Assembly (NCBI GenBank): GCA_964203655.1
Contig: CAXNMJ010000010.1
Coordinates: forward strand, 1 to 5,421
Source: BACL27 sp947488385
GTDB lineage: Bacteria; Actinomycetota; Acidimicrobiia; Acidimicrobiales; Ilumatobacteraceae
Direction of reading: 5' to 3'
Length of the DNA stretch: 5,421 nt
The notes under the pieces are model-generated. The model did no database searches. It saw nothing but the letters and a program-made list of their open reading frames with translations, and was not told the origin of the DNA. Positions 1 to 5,421 of this stretch are shown here, one piece after another. The position numbers were made by a program, and so were the translations under genes. How positions within the stretch are numbered: position 1 is the stretch's first letter; each line of letters starts with the position of its first letter.

Positions 1-1
1 G

Positions 2-1036
2 TTATTTCTTTTTAAATCCGCTTGGGCACTTCGGGTTTACACCTGTGACCTTTTTGGTGGTCTTACCCTTAACGCAAGTGATTGTCGTTTTTGTTGTTGC
101 TTTCTTGCCGCCAGTGATTGCAACTTCAGCAGACGACTGTTTTATTGCAATCGTGCCGCGTTTGATCGTGTAAGTTACATCGCCAAGCACACCAGCAGTA
201 GCAGTCGCATAGTAAACGCGAAACACATTTGCTGAGACTTCGTATCCAGTCGGGTCGAGGCGACGAAGATCAGAACCTGAAATCTTTTGTGGCTTTGCCC
301 ACGTCAAACCATCGTTCGAAGTTGACATGTAAAGTTTTTGCACGCGGTCACCACAACCAGGACCATCGGCCATGACCATCACCCAGTCGCCATCTTTGGC
401 GCGCAGAACTTCGGTGTCTACATAGCCACCTTCAAGACGCCAGCCGGCTTCTTTTGTAAACGAGATACCGTCGCTTGAAATGTAACTTGCGACTTTTTCT
501 GGACAACTGCTGTCAAGTGTTGGTGATTCAACAACATAGAGTCGCACTTTGCCGTCTGGTGTAACCACAGCATCTGGCACTCCCCATGCTTTTTCATTTT
601 GCGAAACAACAAGTGCAGCAGCGGCAACTGTCGATGTACCAACACCCGTGCACGCTGCAGTCAAACATGGCGCAGACGACACAGACTTTGTATTCGCGCC
701 AGGAGTCATCGAGATCTCTACGAAATATGCACGACGAGTGCCGTTGGGCAATGTAATTGCCGTGAAGTCGGTGCCCAATCGGCCTGTAATCGAAACACTC
801 GTACACGCACCAGCGTCGTTGCAATCAGCGACCGCGGTGCCAGCAAGACCACCTGGATACCACAATCGGTCAGCATTGCCCGTGCGCTCAACATGCGGAG
901 ACACACCTGTAAGTCCAAGTGACACGGCGTCTTCAGCGAGCCCCCACTCGACGACTGCACTAGCTGTTGGCGCCTGGGCGAAACCCGATATAGCAACTGC
1001 GAGGGAAATAAGAACTAGACGAATTTTTTTGGTCAT
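2..1036 (-). CDS. Secreted beta-propeller-like (sialidase/glycosidase-fold) protein with Lys/Cys-rich C-terminal tail
   Basis: A complete 344-residue protein that is probably exported. Residues 1-27 form a Sec signal peptide: basic MTKKIR, a hydrophobic stretch to about residue 20, and a likely cleavage after ASA (25-27). The mature part is beta-rich and has two Asp-box-like motifs, SSDGISF (187-193) and SNDGLTW (240-246), as found in sialidase-like and GH32/43-like propellers; WGVPDAVVTPDGKVRLYVVE (151-170) resembles one blade strand set. Eight cysteines (72, 78, 124, 129, 178, 228, 321, 337) could form four disulfides outside the cell. A Ser/Thr/Lys linker (about 301-318) leads to a basic tail with C321 and C337 ending in FKKK. 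No catalytic residues could be assigned, so enzyme activity is unproven; a binding or surface role is equally possible. The ATG lacks a Shine-Dalgarno sequence but has a promoter-like -10 seven bases upstream. Confidence is high for the gene and its export, low for function. Confidence 0.85.
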   Translation of the reverse strand: MTKKIRLVLISLAVAISGFAQAPTASAVVEWGLAEDAVSLGLTGVSPHVERTGNADRLWYPGGLAGTAVADCNDAGACTSVSITGRLGTDFTAITLPNGTRRAYFVEISMTPGANTKSVSSAPCLTAACTGVGTSTVAAAALVVSQNEKAWGVPDAVVTPDGKVRLYVVESPTLDSSCPEKVASYISSDGISFTKEAGWRLEGGYVDTEVLRAKDGDWVMVMADGPGCGDRVQKLYMSTSNDGLTWAKPQKISGSDLRRLDPTGYEVSANVFRVYYATATAGVLGDVTYTIKRGTIAIKQSSAEVAITGGKKATTKTTITCVKGKTTKKVTGVNPKCPSGFKKK

Positions 1037-1042
1037 ATCACA

Positions 1043-1070
1043 ATGATAATCAAAGATGAGATCTGCTCAA
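1043..1070 (-). promoter_or_regulatory. Putative leaderless promoter of the secreted-protein gene
   Basis: Read on the minus strand, TTGAGC (1070-1065) is followed after a 16-base spacer by TATCAT (1048-1043). The last base of the -10 lies 7 bases before the A of the ATG at 1036, so transcription would begin at or next to the start codon. No ribosome binding site is present. An 8-base palindrome, TTGATCAA (1072-1079), sits just upstream of the -35 and might be an operator half, but it is too short to call. Confidence 0.5.
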
Positions 1071-1095
1071 CTTGATCAACAGCCCCATAAAAACA

Positions 1096-2062
1096 CTAAA
1101 AAACTTGAAGTTCGTACGTGACCTTTCCACGAAACTGCGAAAACCCAATGGATTTGTAAAGACCGTAAGCACCTGTGGGGTTTTCTGTGTCTACGTCAAG
1201 CGCTCCATGCGAAAGGCCATCATCCCGAAATGCGTTTAAGGCGTGGATGATCAGTGACTTCGCAATCGACTTTCTTCGGTGCTCTGAAAGAGTAGCCAAC
1301 TTGTCAATCCATCCAATTCGTTTTTCAAGCGCCAAATCGTCGGACTCATATCGATGAGAAAGAAGCAGACCAATAATTTTGTGCTCTGAATCGAGTGCAA
1401 AAAACGAGTGATCAAGTCGGGCGGTAGAGCCATGAACCATCTGTTCCCAACCTTCTTTAGTAGTAGGAGTCGAACCCCAATGATCGGCAAACGCAAGATT
1501 CTTTACAATGCGTGCTTCTTCATCTCGAGCAGAATCCCAAGAGACGATTGAACAGTTCGGATTATCTATTTCGGTCGGTGCATCGTTTAAATCGATTATC
1601 AAATCATCGTTCCAACGAACTGGGCGCATCTCAAATTTGGTAAACAGTTGCTTCGCAGACTCATTCGACTTAATAACATCAGTGCGCAAATACTTTGGAA
1701 TCTTGCGACCAGTGGATTGCAGTTGACTCTTACCGTGCTGCATCGCCCAGTTCATTATTGAAGTACCAATACCCTGTCGGCGAAAATCTGGGTCGACACC
1801 ACCGAAAATGTAACAGCGCTCTTCTCTAGTTTCAGACGGAAGAAAATATGTGTAGCCAATTCCAACTAATTTCAGAATTTTGTTCCACGACAATTGCATC
1901 ATTTTCCAAATGGCAATAAGGCCCAGAGAATTCTTCTTCAAGCTCTTCATGAGACTGCACAAGAACTAGCCCATCAAAAGTGAAAATCTTGGTGAACAAA
2001 TTCGCCATTTTCGCAAGATCTGTCTTGTTCGGATGACGAGTAGAGATTTGATTGTCAGCCAT
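1096..2062 (-). pseudogene. Tandem-GNAT N-acetyltransferase, interrupted by one frameshift near 1867
   Basis: Two overlapping reading frames make one protein. Frame A starts with MADNQ at 2062 and is sensible up to EQNSEI (ending 1868); frame B continues with VGIGYTYF from 1866 and runs to the TAG at 1096-1098. Skipping the single base at 1867 joins them into about 321 residues. The first GNAT domain (about 5-150) carries the acetyl-CoA motif RRQGIG (94-99) after VDPDF. The second (about 170-321) carries a degenerate RRKSIA (262-267) and the typical ENPTGAYGLY (293-302). Two GNAT domains in about 300 residues is the layout of mycothiol synthase MshD, but other tandem GNATs share it and the substrate is unknown. 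Outside the overlap each frame reads as nonsense, which supports a true indel or a sequencing error. The start at 2062 is preferred over an in-frame ATG at 2134 because a promoter-like -10 lies between them. The gene is more AT-rich than its neighbours. Confidence 0.75.
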
Positions 2063-2070
2063 AAGTGCAT

Positions 2071-2100
2071 ATCTTAATTTCAATAAATTTAGAAGCTCAA
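2071..2100 (-). promoter_or_regulatory. Putative promoter of the GNAT gene, near-leaderless
   Basis: On the minus strand TTGAGC (2100-2095), the same hexamer as upstream of the secreted-protein gene, is followed after 18 bases by TAAGAT (2076-2071). A start of transcription about 7 bases downstream falls within about 2 bases of the ATG at 2062. There is no Shine-Dalgarno sequence. The -10 match to TATAAT is only moderate (four of six bases). Confidence 0.4.
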
Positions 2101-2160
2101 AATAGAGACATACGACAAGAGGACAAGTTTTCAACGAACACTTATCGCGGTGTTGATTCT

Positions 2161-2176
2161 TGTCATCACAGTGACA
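2161..2176. promoter_or_regulatory. Candidate operator: nested palindrome in the divergent intergenic region
   Basis: TGTCA (2161-2165) and TGACA (2172-2176) form inverted arms, and within them TCAC-A-GTGA (2166-2174) is a second palindrome. The site lies about 41-56 bases upstream of the predicted transcription start of the LLM oxidoreductase gene, a usual position for a regulator site, and could act on both divergent genes. No regulator gene is in the window. The arms are short and a chance match cannot be excluded. Confidence 0.3.
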
Positions 2177-2202
2177 GGCTCATATCGACCTATGGCCATG
2201 GT

Positions 2203-2210
2203 TATACTTT
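2203..2210 (+). promoter_or_regulatory. Putative -10 box of the LLM-MFS operon (leaderless)
   Basis: The stretch TATACTTT contains two overlapping TANNNT boxes, TATACT (2203-2208) and TACTTT (2205-2210). The second ends 7 bases before the A of the ATG at 2217, the same geometry as at the secreted-protein gene, implying a leaderless mRNA. No good -35 lies 16-18 bases upstream. GGGA (2211-2214) is too close to the ATG to work as a normal ribosome binding site. Confidence 0.45.
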
Positions 2211-2216
2211 GGGACA

Positions 2217-2972
2217 ATGAAAATAGGTGTACAACTTTGGCCACAGGCCACAAATATCAACGAAATGCGTGCTGCATGGCGCAAAGCCGACGCCATGGGT
2301 GTCGACAGCATTTGGACGTGGGACCATTTTTATCCGCTGTCGGGCGACCCTGAGGCGACGCACTTTGAGTGTTACTCGTTGCTTGCAGCGATGGCTGCTG
2401 ATACTTGTCATGCGCAAATCGGTGCGCTCGTTTCGTGCTTCACATATCGCAACCCACAGTTGTTGGCCGACATGGCGCGCACGATCGATCACATCAGTAA
2501 CGGGCGTTTTGTTCTCGGCATTGGTTCAGGTTGGTTTGAACGCGACTACAAAGAATACGGATATCACTTCGGCACAGCGATTGAGCGCCTGAAATTGCTT
2601 GAAGCCGGCCTGCCCGTAATTAAAGAGCGCTTGGCAAAGTTAAACCCACAACCAGTGAATGGCAAAATGCCGATCATGATCGGCGGCGGCGGCGAAAAAG
2701 TAACGCTACGACTTGTTGCGCAGCACGCTGATCAATACAACTATTTTGGTCCGCCTGAGAGTTACGCCAACAAAATTAAAATCCTTGACGAATGGTGCGC
2801 AAAAGTTGGACGCAACCCACGAGAGATTGAACGCACGGTGGCGATTTATCCAAAAGAAGTTACGCCTGAAATTTTTGAGGCATACAAACAAGCGGGCGCC
2901 GAGCATGTAATTTTGACCTGCGCTGGCCCGTTTGACTTTGGCGATCTTGAAACGCTTTTGAGCTGGCGATAA
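2217..2972 (+). CDS. LLM-class F420-dependent oxidoreductase, Rv1855c-like (compact form)
   Basis: A 251-residue luciferase-like TIM-barrel protein, expected to use coenzyme F420 for hydride transfer in the cytoplasm; the substrate is unknown. Family signatures in order: MKIGVQLWPQ (strand 1), VDSIWTWDHFYP (29-40), the EATHFECYSLLAAMAA region (46-61), SCFTYRNPQLLADMA (73-87), NGRFVLGIGSGWFERDYKEYG (95-115) and the GGGGEKVTLRLVAQHAD phosphate-binding region (156-172). These match the Rv1855c (TIGR03560) type as I remember it. The protein is shorter than many members because the segment between ERLKLLEAG (123-131) and MPIMIGG (151-157) is only about 20 residues, as in a known compact subgroup. 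The ATG fits the family N-terminus and has a -10 box directly upstream. The MFS gene follows after 7 bases, so the two are probably co-transcribed. F420 rather than FMN use is inferred from the family. Confidence 0.88.
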   Translation: MKIGVQLWPQATNINEMRAAWRKADAMGVDSIWTWDHFYPLSGDPEATHFECYSLLAAMAADTCHAQIGALVSCFTYRNPQLLADMARTIDHISNGRFVLGIGSGWFERDYKEYGYHFGTAIERLKLLEAGLPVIKERLAKLNPQPVNGKMPIMIGGGGEKVTLRLVAQHADQYNYFGPPESYANKIKILDEWCAKVGRNPREIERTVAIYPKEVTPEIFEAYKQAGAEHVILTCAGPFDFGDLETLLSWR

Positions 2973-2979
2973 CAAAAAT

Positions 2980-4206
2980 TTGCGTCGCTTAATACCGTTC
3001 GGACTACTTCAAGTCTCGAACATCGCTTCAGGTTTCGGCAACGGAATCGTGATGATCGCCATACCTTGGCTCGTGCTTGACCGCACCGGCTCTGCAGCTG
3101 CGGCTGGTTTGCTTGGCGCATTGGTGAGTCTGCCGGGCATCGTTGTTTCGCCGTTTGTGGGCGCGCTAATTGATCGTGTTGGGCGACGCAAAGTTTCGAT
3201 TTATGCCGATGTGCTCTCGGCAATTTCTGTTTTGTTGTTTGTCGTCGTCGACCGTGTCGGTTCGTTGACATATGCGTGGATCGCAGCGTTGGCTGTGCTC
3301 GGCGCCGTGTTTGACCCCGCTGGGCACACGGCGCGCAAGGCGCTGATTCCTGATGCTGCTAGTGCATCTTCGATCAATCTTGAATCTGCAAACAGTCGTC
3401 ACGAGGGTTTGTTCGCCGTCGGCTGGGCGATCGGGCCAAGTGTTGGTGCCGTGCTGATCAAATTCGTCGGACCAGTCGATGCACTGTTCGCGACAAGTTT
3501 CTTATTCGTAGTTGCATCAGTCAGCGTGATGCTGATGCGCGTTCACGATGCTGGTCAACAAAATCGTGATGCAGATTCGCATGCCGAAACTTTTTGGCAG
3601 TCGACCGTTGCTGGTTTTCGCGTGTTGCATGCCGACCGTGCTCTGTTCAGCCTGACGTTGATTTTCATGTTCACCTCGGCGGTTTATATGCCGATCGAAA
3701 TGGTGCTGCTCCCCGTGCACTTTGAACGACTCGGCAACGCTGGCGGACTCGGTGCAACAATGACTGCCCTGGCCGCAGGCATGATGATCGGCGCTTTCAG
3801 TTACGGATTAGTCGCCCGGCGGTTTTCGCGGTTCACGATTTTGCGCGGCGTAATGATTGGCGTCGCAATTGCCGCCGCGCCGATGGCAGCGTTGCCCCCG
3901 ACTCCCGTGTTTATCGCTATTGGTTTTTCAATGGGAATGTTGTGGGGGCCATTCAACCCTCTTTGGAATACGTTGATTCAAAACCGTGTGCCCGCCGAGA
4001 TGCAAGGGCGCGTTTACGGCGTGCAAATGTCGGCGCTCTACGCTGCCCCACCGCTTGGTCAACTTATTGTTGGCTTGGCTGTCGAGCAGTTTGGGTTGCA
4101 ACAAACTTTCGTTGTAATCGCGGCGCTGTTCGTAGTTGTCGCATTAATCACTGTTTCTTTACGCCCGCTGCGCGACCTCAACACCAACACAGTTTCAAAT
4201 AGTTAA
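2980..4206 (+). CDS. Major facilitator superfamily exporter (MFS_3 / EntS-like type)
   Basis: A 408-residue integral membrane protein with about 12 predicted helices: six between residues 12 and 187, a hydrophilic central loop (about 188-222) and six between 222 and 393. The loop after helix 2 contains the MFS motif A, GALIDRVGRRK (61-71). FDPAGHTARKALIPD (111-125), the INLESANSRHEG stretch (132-143), WAIGPSVGAVL (149-159) and NRVPAEMQGRVYGVQ (335-349) are typical of the MFS_3 group, which includes siderophore and drug exporters, so proton-driven export is the likely role; the cargo is unknown. The start is TTG: an in-frame TGA at 2959-2961 leaves TTG at 2980 as the only standard start upstream of helix 1, and later GTG/ATG codons would cut into that helix. 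No Shine-Dalgarno sequence is present, so translation probably couples to the LLM gene, whose stop is 7 bases away. Its partner enzyme might make or modify the exported compound, but that is conjecture. Confidence 0.88.
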   Translation: MRRLIPFGLLQVSNIASGFGNGIVMIAIPWLVLDRTGSAAAAGLLGALVSLPGIVVSPFVGALIDRVGRRKVSIYADVLSAISVLLFVVVDRVGSLTYAWIAALAVLGAVFDPAGHTARKALIPDAASASSINLESANSRHEGLFAVGWAIGPSVGAVLIKFVGPVDALFATSFLFVVASVSVMLMRVHDAGQQNRDADSHAETFWQSTVAGFRVLHADRALFSLTLIFMFTSAVYMPIEMVLLPVHFERLGNAGGLGATMTALAAGMMIGAFSYGLVARRFSRFTILRGVMIGVAIAAAPMAALPPTPVFIAIGFSMGMLWGPFNPLWNTLIQNRVPAEMQGRVYGVQMSALYAAPPLGQLIVGLAVEQFGLQQTFVVIAALFVVVALITVSLRPLRDLNTNTVSNS

Positions 4207-4235
4207 TTAGTGCGCGCGGTTAGCGCGATTTGAAA
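4193..4235. terminator. Hairpin between convergent genes, putative bidirectional terminator
   Basis: An inner GC stem CGCGC (4213-4217) / GCGCG (4223-4227) with loop GGTTA is enclosed by outer arms TTTCAAAT (4193-4200) and ATTTGAAA (4228-4235), leaving a one-sided 12-base bulge (4201-4212). It spans the end of the MFS gene and ends a few bases before the dioxygenase stop at 4239. There is no long T run on either strand, so it is not a textbook intrinsic terminator. A rival stem, AGCGCG (4222-4227) with CGCGCT (4242-4247), shares the same bases. Confidence 0.5.
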
Positions 4236-4238
4236 TAG

Positions 4239-5372
4239 TTACGCGCTGTGTTGCAGCACGCGGCGACGGCTTTCAATGTCTTCGCGATTGTGGTAGCAAC
4301 CGATGAACAAACGCTTGCCCGTGTACTCCATGCGGCCATGCAGCGTGCGCCAGTTGTCGAAAATTAGTGCGTCACCCGAGTTGAGTCGAATCTTCAACCA
4401 GTTGTCACGATCATTCACAAGTTTGTGCAGCAAACCATAACTGCGATAAAACTCGGCCATCTGTTCGTTTGGCAATTTAAGTGGCGCGCGATCGTAGTTA
4501 TTGAAAGAAATCTGCACAATATTGCCGTAAGGGTCTAACCGAATCGCAGGACGCTCGGCTCGCAAATAGACGCCTGGCTCGATGTAAAGACCAGGGACGA
4601 CTGTGGTTGTCAGAGTGGTGAAAGCTTTAGGGTCTTGTTCGCGGATCTGGTTGGCGACGGCAAGACCATCCACCAAAATACTTTCGCCGCCCGTGCCTGT
4701 GCGCTCAATGCAACAAAACATCTGCGAGCCCGGTGCGTCGTGCGAATAGGTGCTGTCGGTGTGCGGCTCAAGAAAAGTTTGCGTATAGGCCGTGTCGTTG
4801 TGATCTTTAAGTTCTGAATGCAGTTTCCAGATGCCGCCAAAAATTGTTTGACGCGGATACGCGACGCGACGCGCGAGTTGCTCGGCTGCCTGCTCGTTTG
4901 CGGGCATATTGCGAACGGTGGCAAAACCAAACTTTGCGAATGCGTCGAGCAACTCACGAGCGCCTTCGTCGGTCGAAACAACTCTTTCAAATTCAGAACA
5001 CGGAATCGGATCTGGCATCGAACCAGCCAGCCAGAGCTGCTTTGAATCAATCGCATGCTGGGCATGGGTGTCGTAAACAAGCGCGCTAGCCAAAAGTTCG
5101 GCCGAATACTCGCCCGCCGCACTCGAATCGCTCCAGTTGACGACGACATGATTCTCGTTTTTCAACTCGGCTGAAGTGCCTGAGATTTTTGGGTCAATTA
5201 AGAATGTGTCGACTTTTCGTTGCTTCGTATCTGTGTTGTAGCGAGATGCGTCTTGACTGTGGTCATAGAGCCAAAACCACGAGTAAATTTCTGGGTTTTT
5301 AGCGCCAGCAAATACAACCTCAAGCCCAGCCTGTGTCGCTTTTACGGATGAGATTTTCGACGAGATTGACAT
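4239..5372 (-). CDS. 2-oxoglutarate/Fe(II) oxygenase of the trimethyllysine dioxygenase / gamma-butyrobetaine hydroxylase family
   Basis: A complete 377-residue cytoplasmic enzyme. Residues about 10-100 match the small N-terminal domain of the family, but the usual zinc ligands are replaced: LYDHSQDASRYN (35-46) has S39 and R44 where cysteines are expected, and S84 stands where a histidine follows the DG turn. The C-terminal TauD/TfdA domain (about 125-375) has the iron triad H204-x-D206 (EPHTDSTY) and H345 (DNWRTLHGR), with R354 (TGKR) as the probable 2-oxoglutarate anchor. F178, W182 and Y196 line up with the aromatic cage that holds a trimethylammonium group (Y177/W181/Y194 in human BBOX1). 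ISFNNYDRAP (288-297), GTGGESILVDG (226-236) and TGKRLFIGCYHNRED (351-365) look closer to trimethyllysine dioxygenase than to butyrobetaine hydroxylase. The likely reaction is hydroxylation of trimethyllysine or another quaternary amine, as in carnitine synthesis, but no other carnitine genes are present and the substrate is unproven. Confidence 0.85.
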   Translation of the reverse strand: MSISSKISSVKATQAGLEVVFAGAKNPEIYSWFWLYDHSQDASRYNTDTKQRKVDTFLIDPKISGTSAELKNENHVVVNWSDSSAAGEYSAELLASALVYDTHAQHAIDSKQLWLAGSMPDPIPCSEFERVVSTDEGARELLDAFAKFGFATVRNMPANEQAAEQLARRVAYPRQTIFGGIWKLHSELKDHNDTAYTQTFLEPHTDSTYSHDAPGSQMFCCIERTGTGGESILVDGLAVANQIREQDPKAFTTLTTTVVPGLYIEPGVYLRAERPAIRLDPYGNIVQISFNNYDRAPLKLPNEQMAEFYRSYGLLHKLVNDRDNWLKIRLNSGDALIFDNWRTLHGRMEYTGKRLFIGCYHNREDIESRRRVLQHSA

Positions 5373-5377
5373 ACCCG

Positions 5378-5383
5378 AACCTA
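5378..5383 (-). promoter_or_regulatory. Putative -10 box of the dioxygenase gene
   Basis: TAGGTT on the minus strand fits TANNNT and ends 6 bases before the A of the ATG at 5372, again suggesting a leaderless start. No -35 match was found at 16-18 bases, and no Shine-Dalgarno sequence is present. The match is weak alone; its value comes from the same spacing at other genes here. Confidence 0.3.
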
Positions 5384-5421
5384 GATTGAGTTTTTAGTTA
5401 GCTCTTCTAGCGTACCTTCAG

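Noticed and set aside
549..1046. 165-codon open frame on the plus strand opposite the secreted-protein gene
   Set aside because: It lies wholly antisense to a gene with a clear signal peptide and Asp-box motifs, its translation shows no domain-like pattern, and it has no start signals.
1072..1079. TTGATCAA palindrome as an operator for the secreted-protein gene
   Set aside because: An eight-base palindrome of this kind is expected by chance and has no partner site or nearby regulator.
1081..1110. Intrinsic terminator after the GNAT gene (T-rich on the minus strand)
   Set aside because: T runs are present but the only stem before them, AAC/GTT, is three pairs; it is too weak to call.
1855..1885. 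Programmed ribosomal frameshift in the GNAT gene
   Set aside because: No slippery heptamer, strong stimulatory hairpin or Shine-Dalgarno-like stimulator is visible at the junction, and this enzyme family is not known for recoding.
2063..2134. N-terminal extension of the GNAT protein to the ATG at 2134
   Set aside because: The extra 24 residues do not fit the GNAT start and would place the promoter-like -10 inside the coding region.
4610..5149. 179-codon open frame on the minus strand inside the dioxygenase gene
   Set aside because: It is an alternative frame of a gene whose conserved catalytic motifs are all in the other frame; its translation is rich in Arg/Ser and resembles no family.

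Overview
The window reads as chromosomal DNA from an actinobacterium, possibly of the aquatic Acidimicrobiia or Nanopelagicales type. The hints are an F420-dependent luciferase-like oxidoreductase (F420 is widely used in Actinobacteria), a tandem-GNAT protein laid out like mycothiol synthase, start codons without Shine-Dalgarno sequences and with -10 boxes right next to them (leaderless transcription), and a lysine/cysteine C-terminal tail on a secreted protein that I associate with aquatic Actinobacteria. GC content is moderate. The lineage is an inference; no rRNA or marker gene is present.

Layout: (1) 2-1036, minus, a secreted protein with a probable beta-propeller fold. (2) 1096-2062, minus, a tandem-GNAT acetyltransferase split by one frameshift near 1867. 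(3) 2063-2216, a divergent intergenic region with promoter-like boxes for both directions and a small palindrome. (4) 2217-2972 and 2980-4206, plus, a compact Rv1855c-type LLM oxidoreductase followed after 7 bases by an MFS exporter, probably one operon. (5) 4193-4238, a hairpin with nested repeats between convergent genes. (6) 4239-5372, minus, a 2-oxoglutarate/Fe(II) oxygenase of the trimethyllysine dioxygenase / gamma-butyrobetaine hydroxylase family. (7) 5373-5421, its upstream region.

Only the LLM-MFS pair looks like a joint functional unit, for example redox modification and export of a small molecule, but the substrate is unknown. The dioxygenase keeps its catalytic triad, its 2-oxoglutarate arginine and an aromatic cage for a trimethylammonium group, but has lost the zinc ligands of its N-terminal domain. 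I found no RNA genes, insertion sequences, CRISPR arrays or phage genes, and no clear multi-gene novel system. The most notable points are the zinc-less dioxygenase, the recurring-type C-terminal tail, the consistent leaderless start architecture and the frameshifted, AT-rich acetyltransferase.
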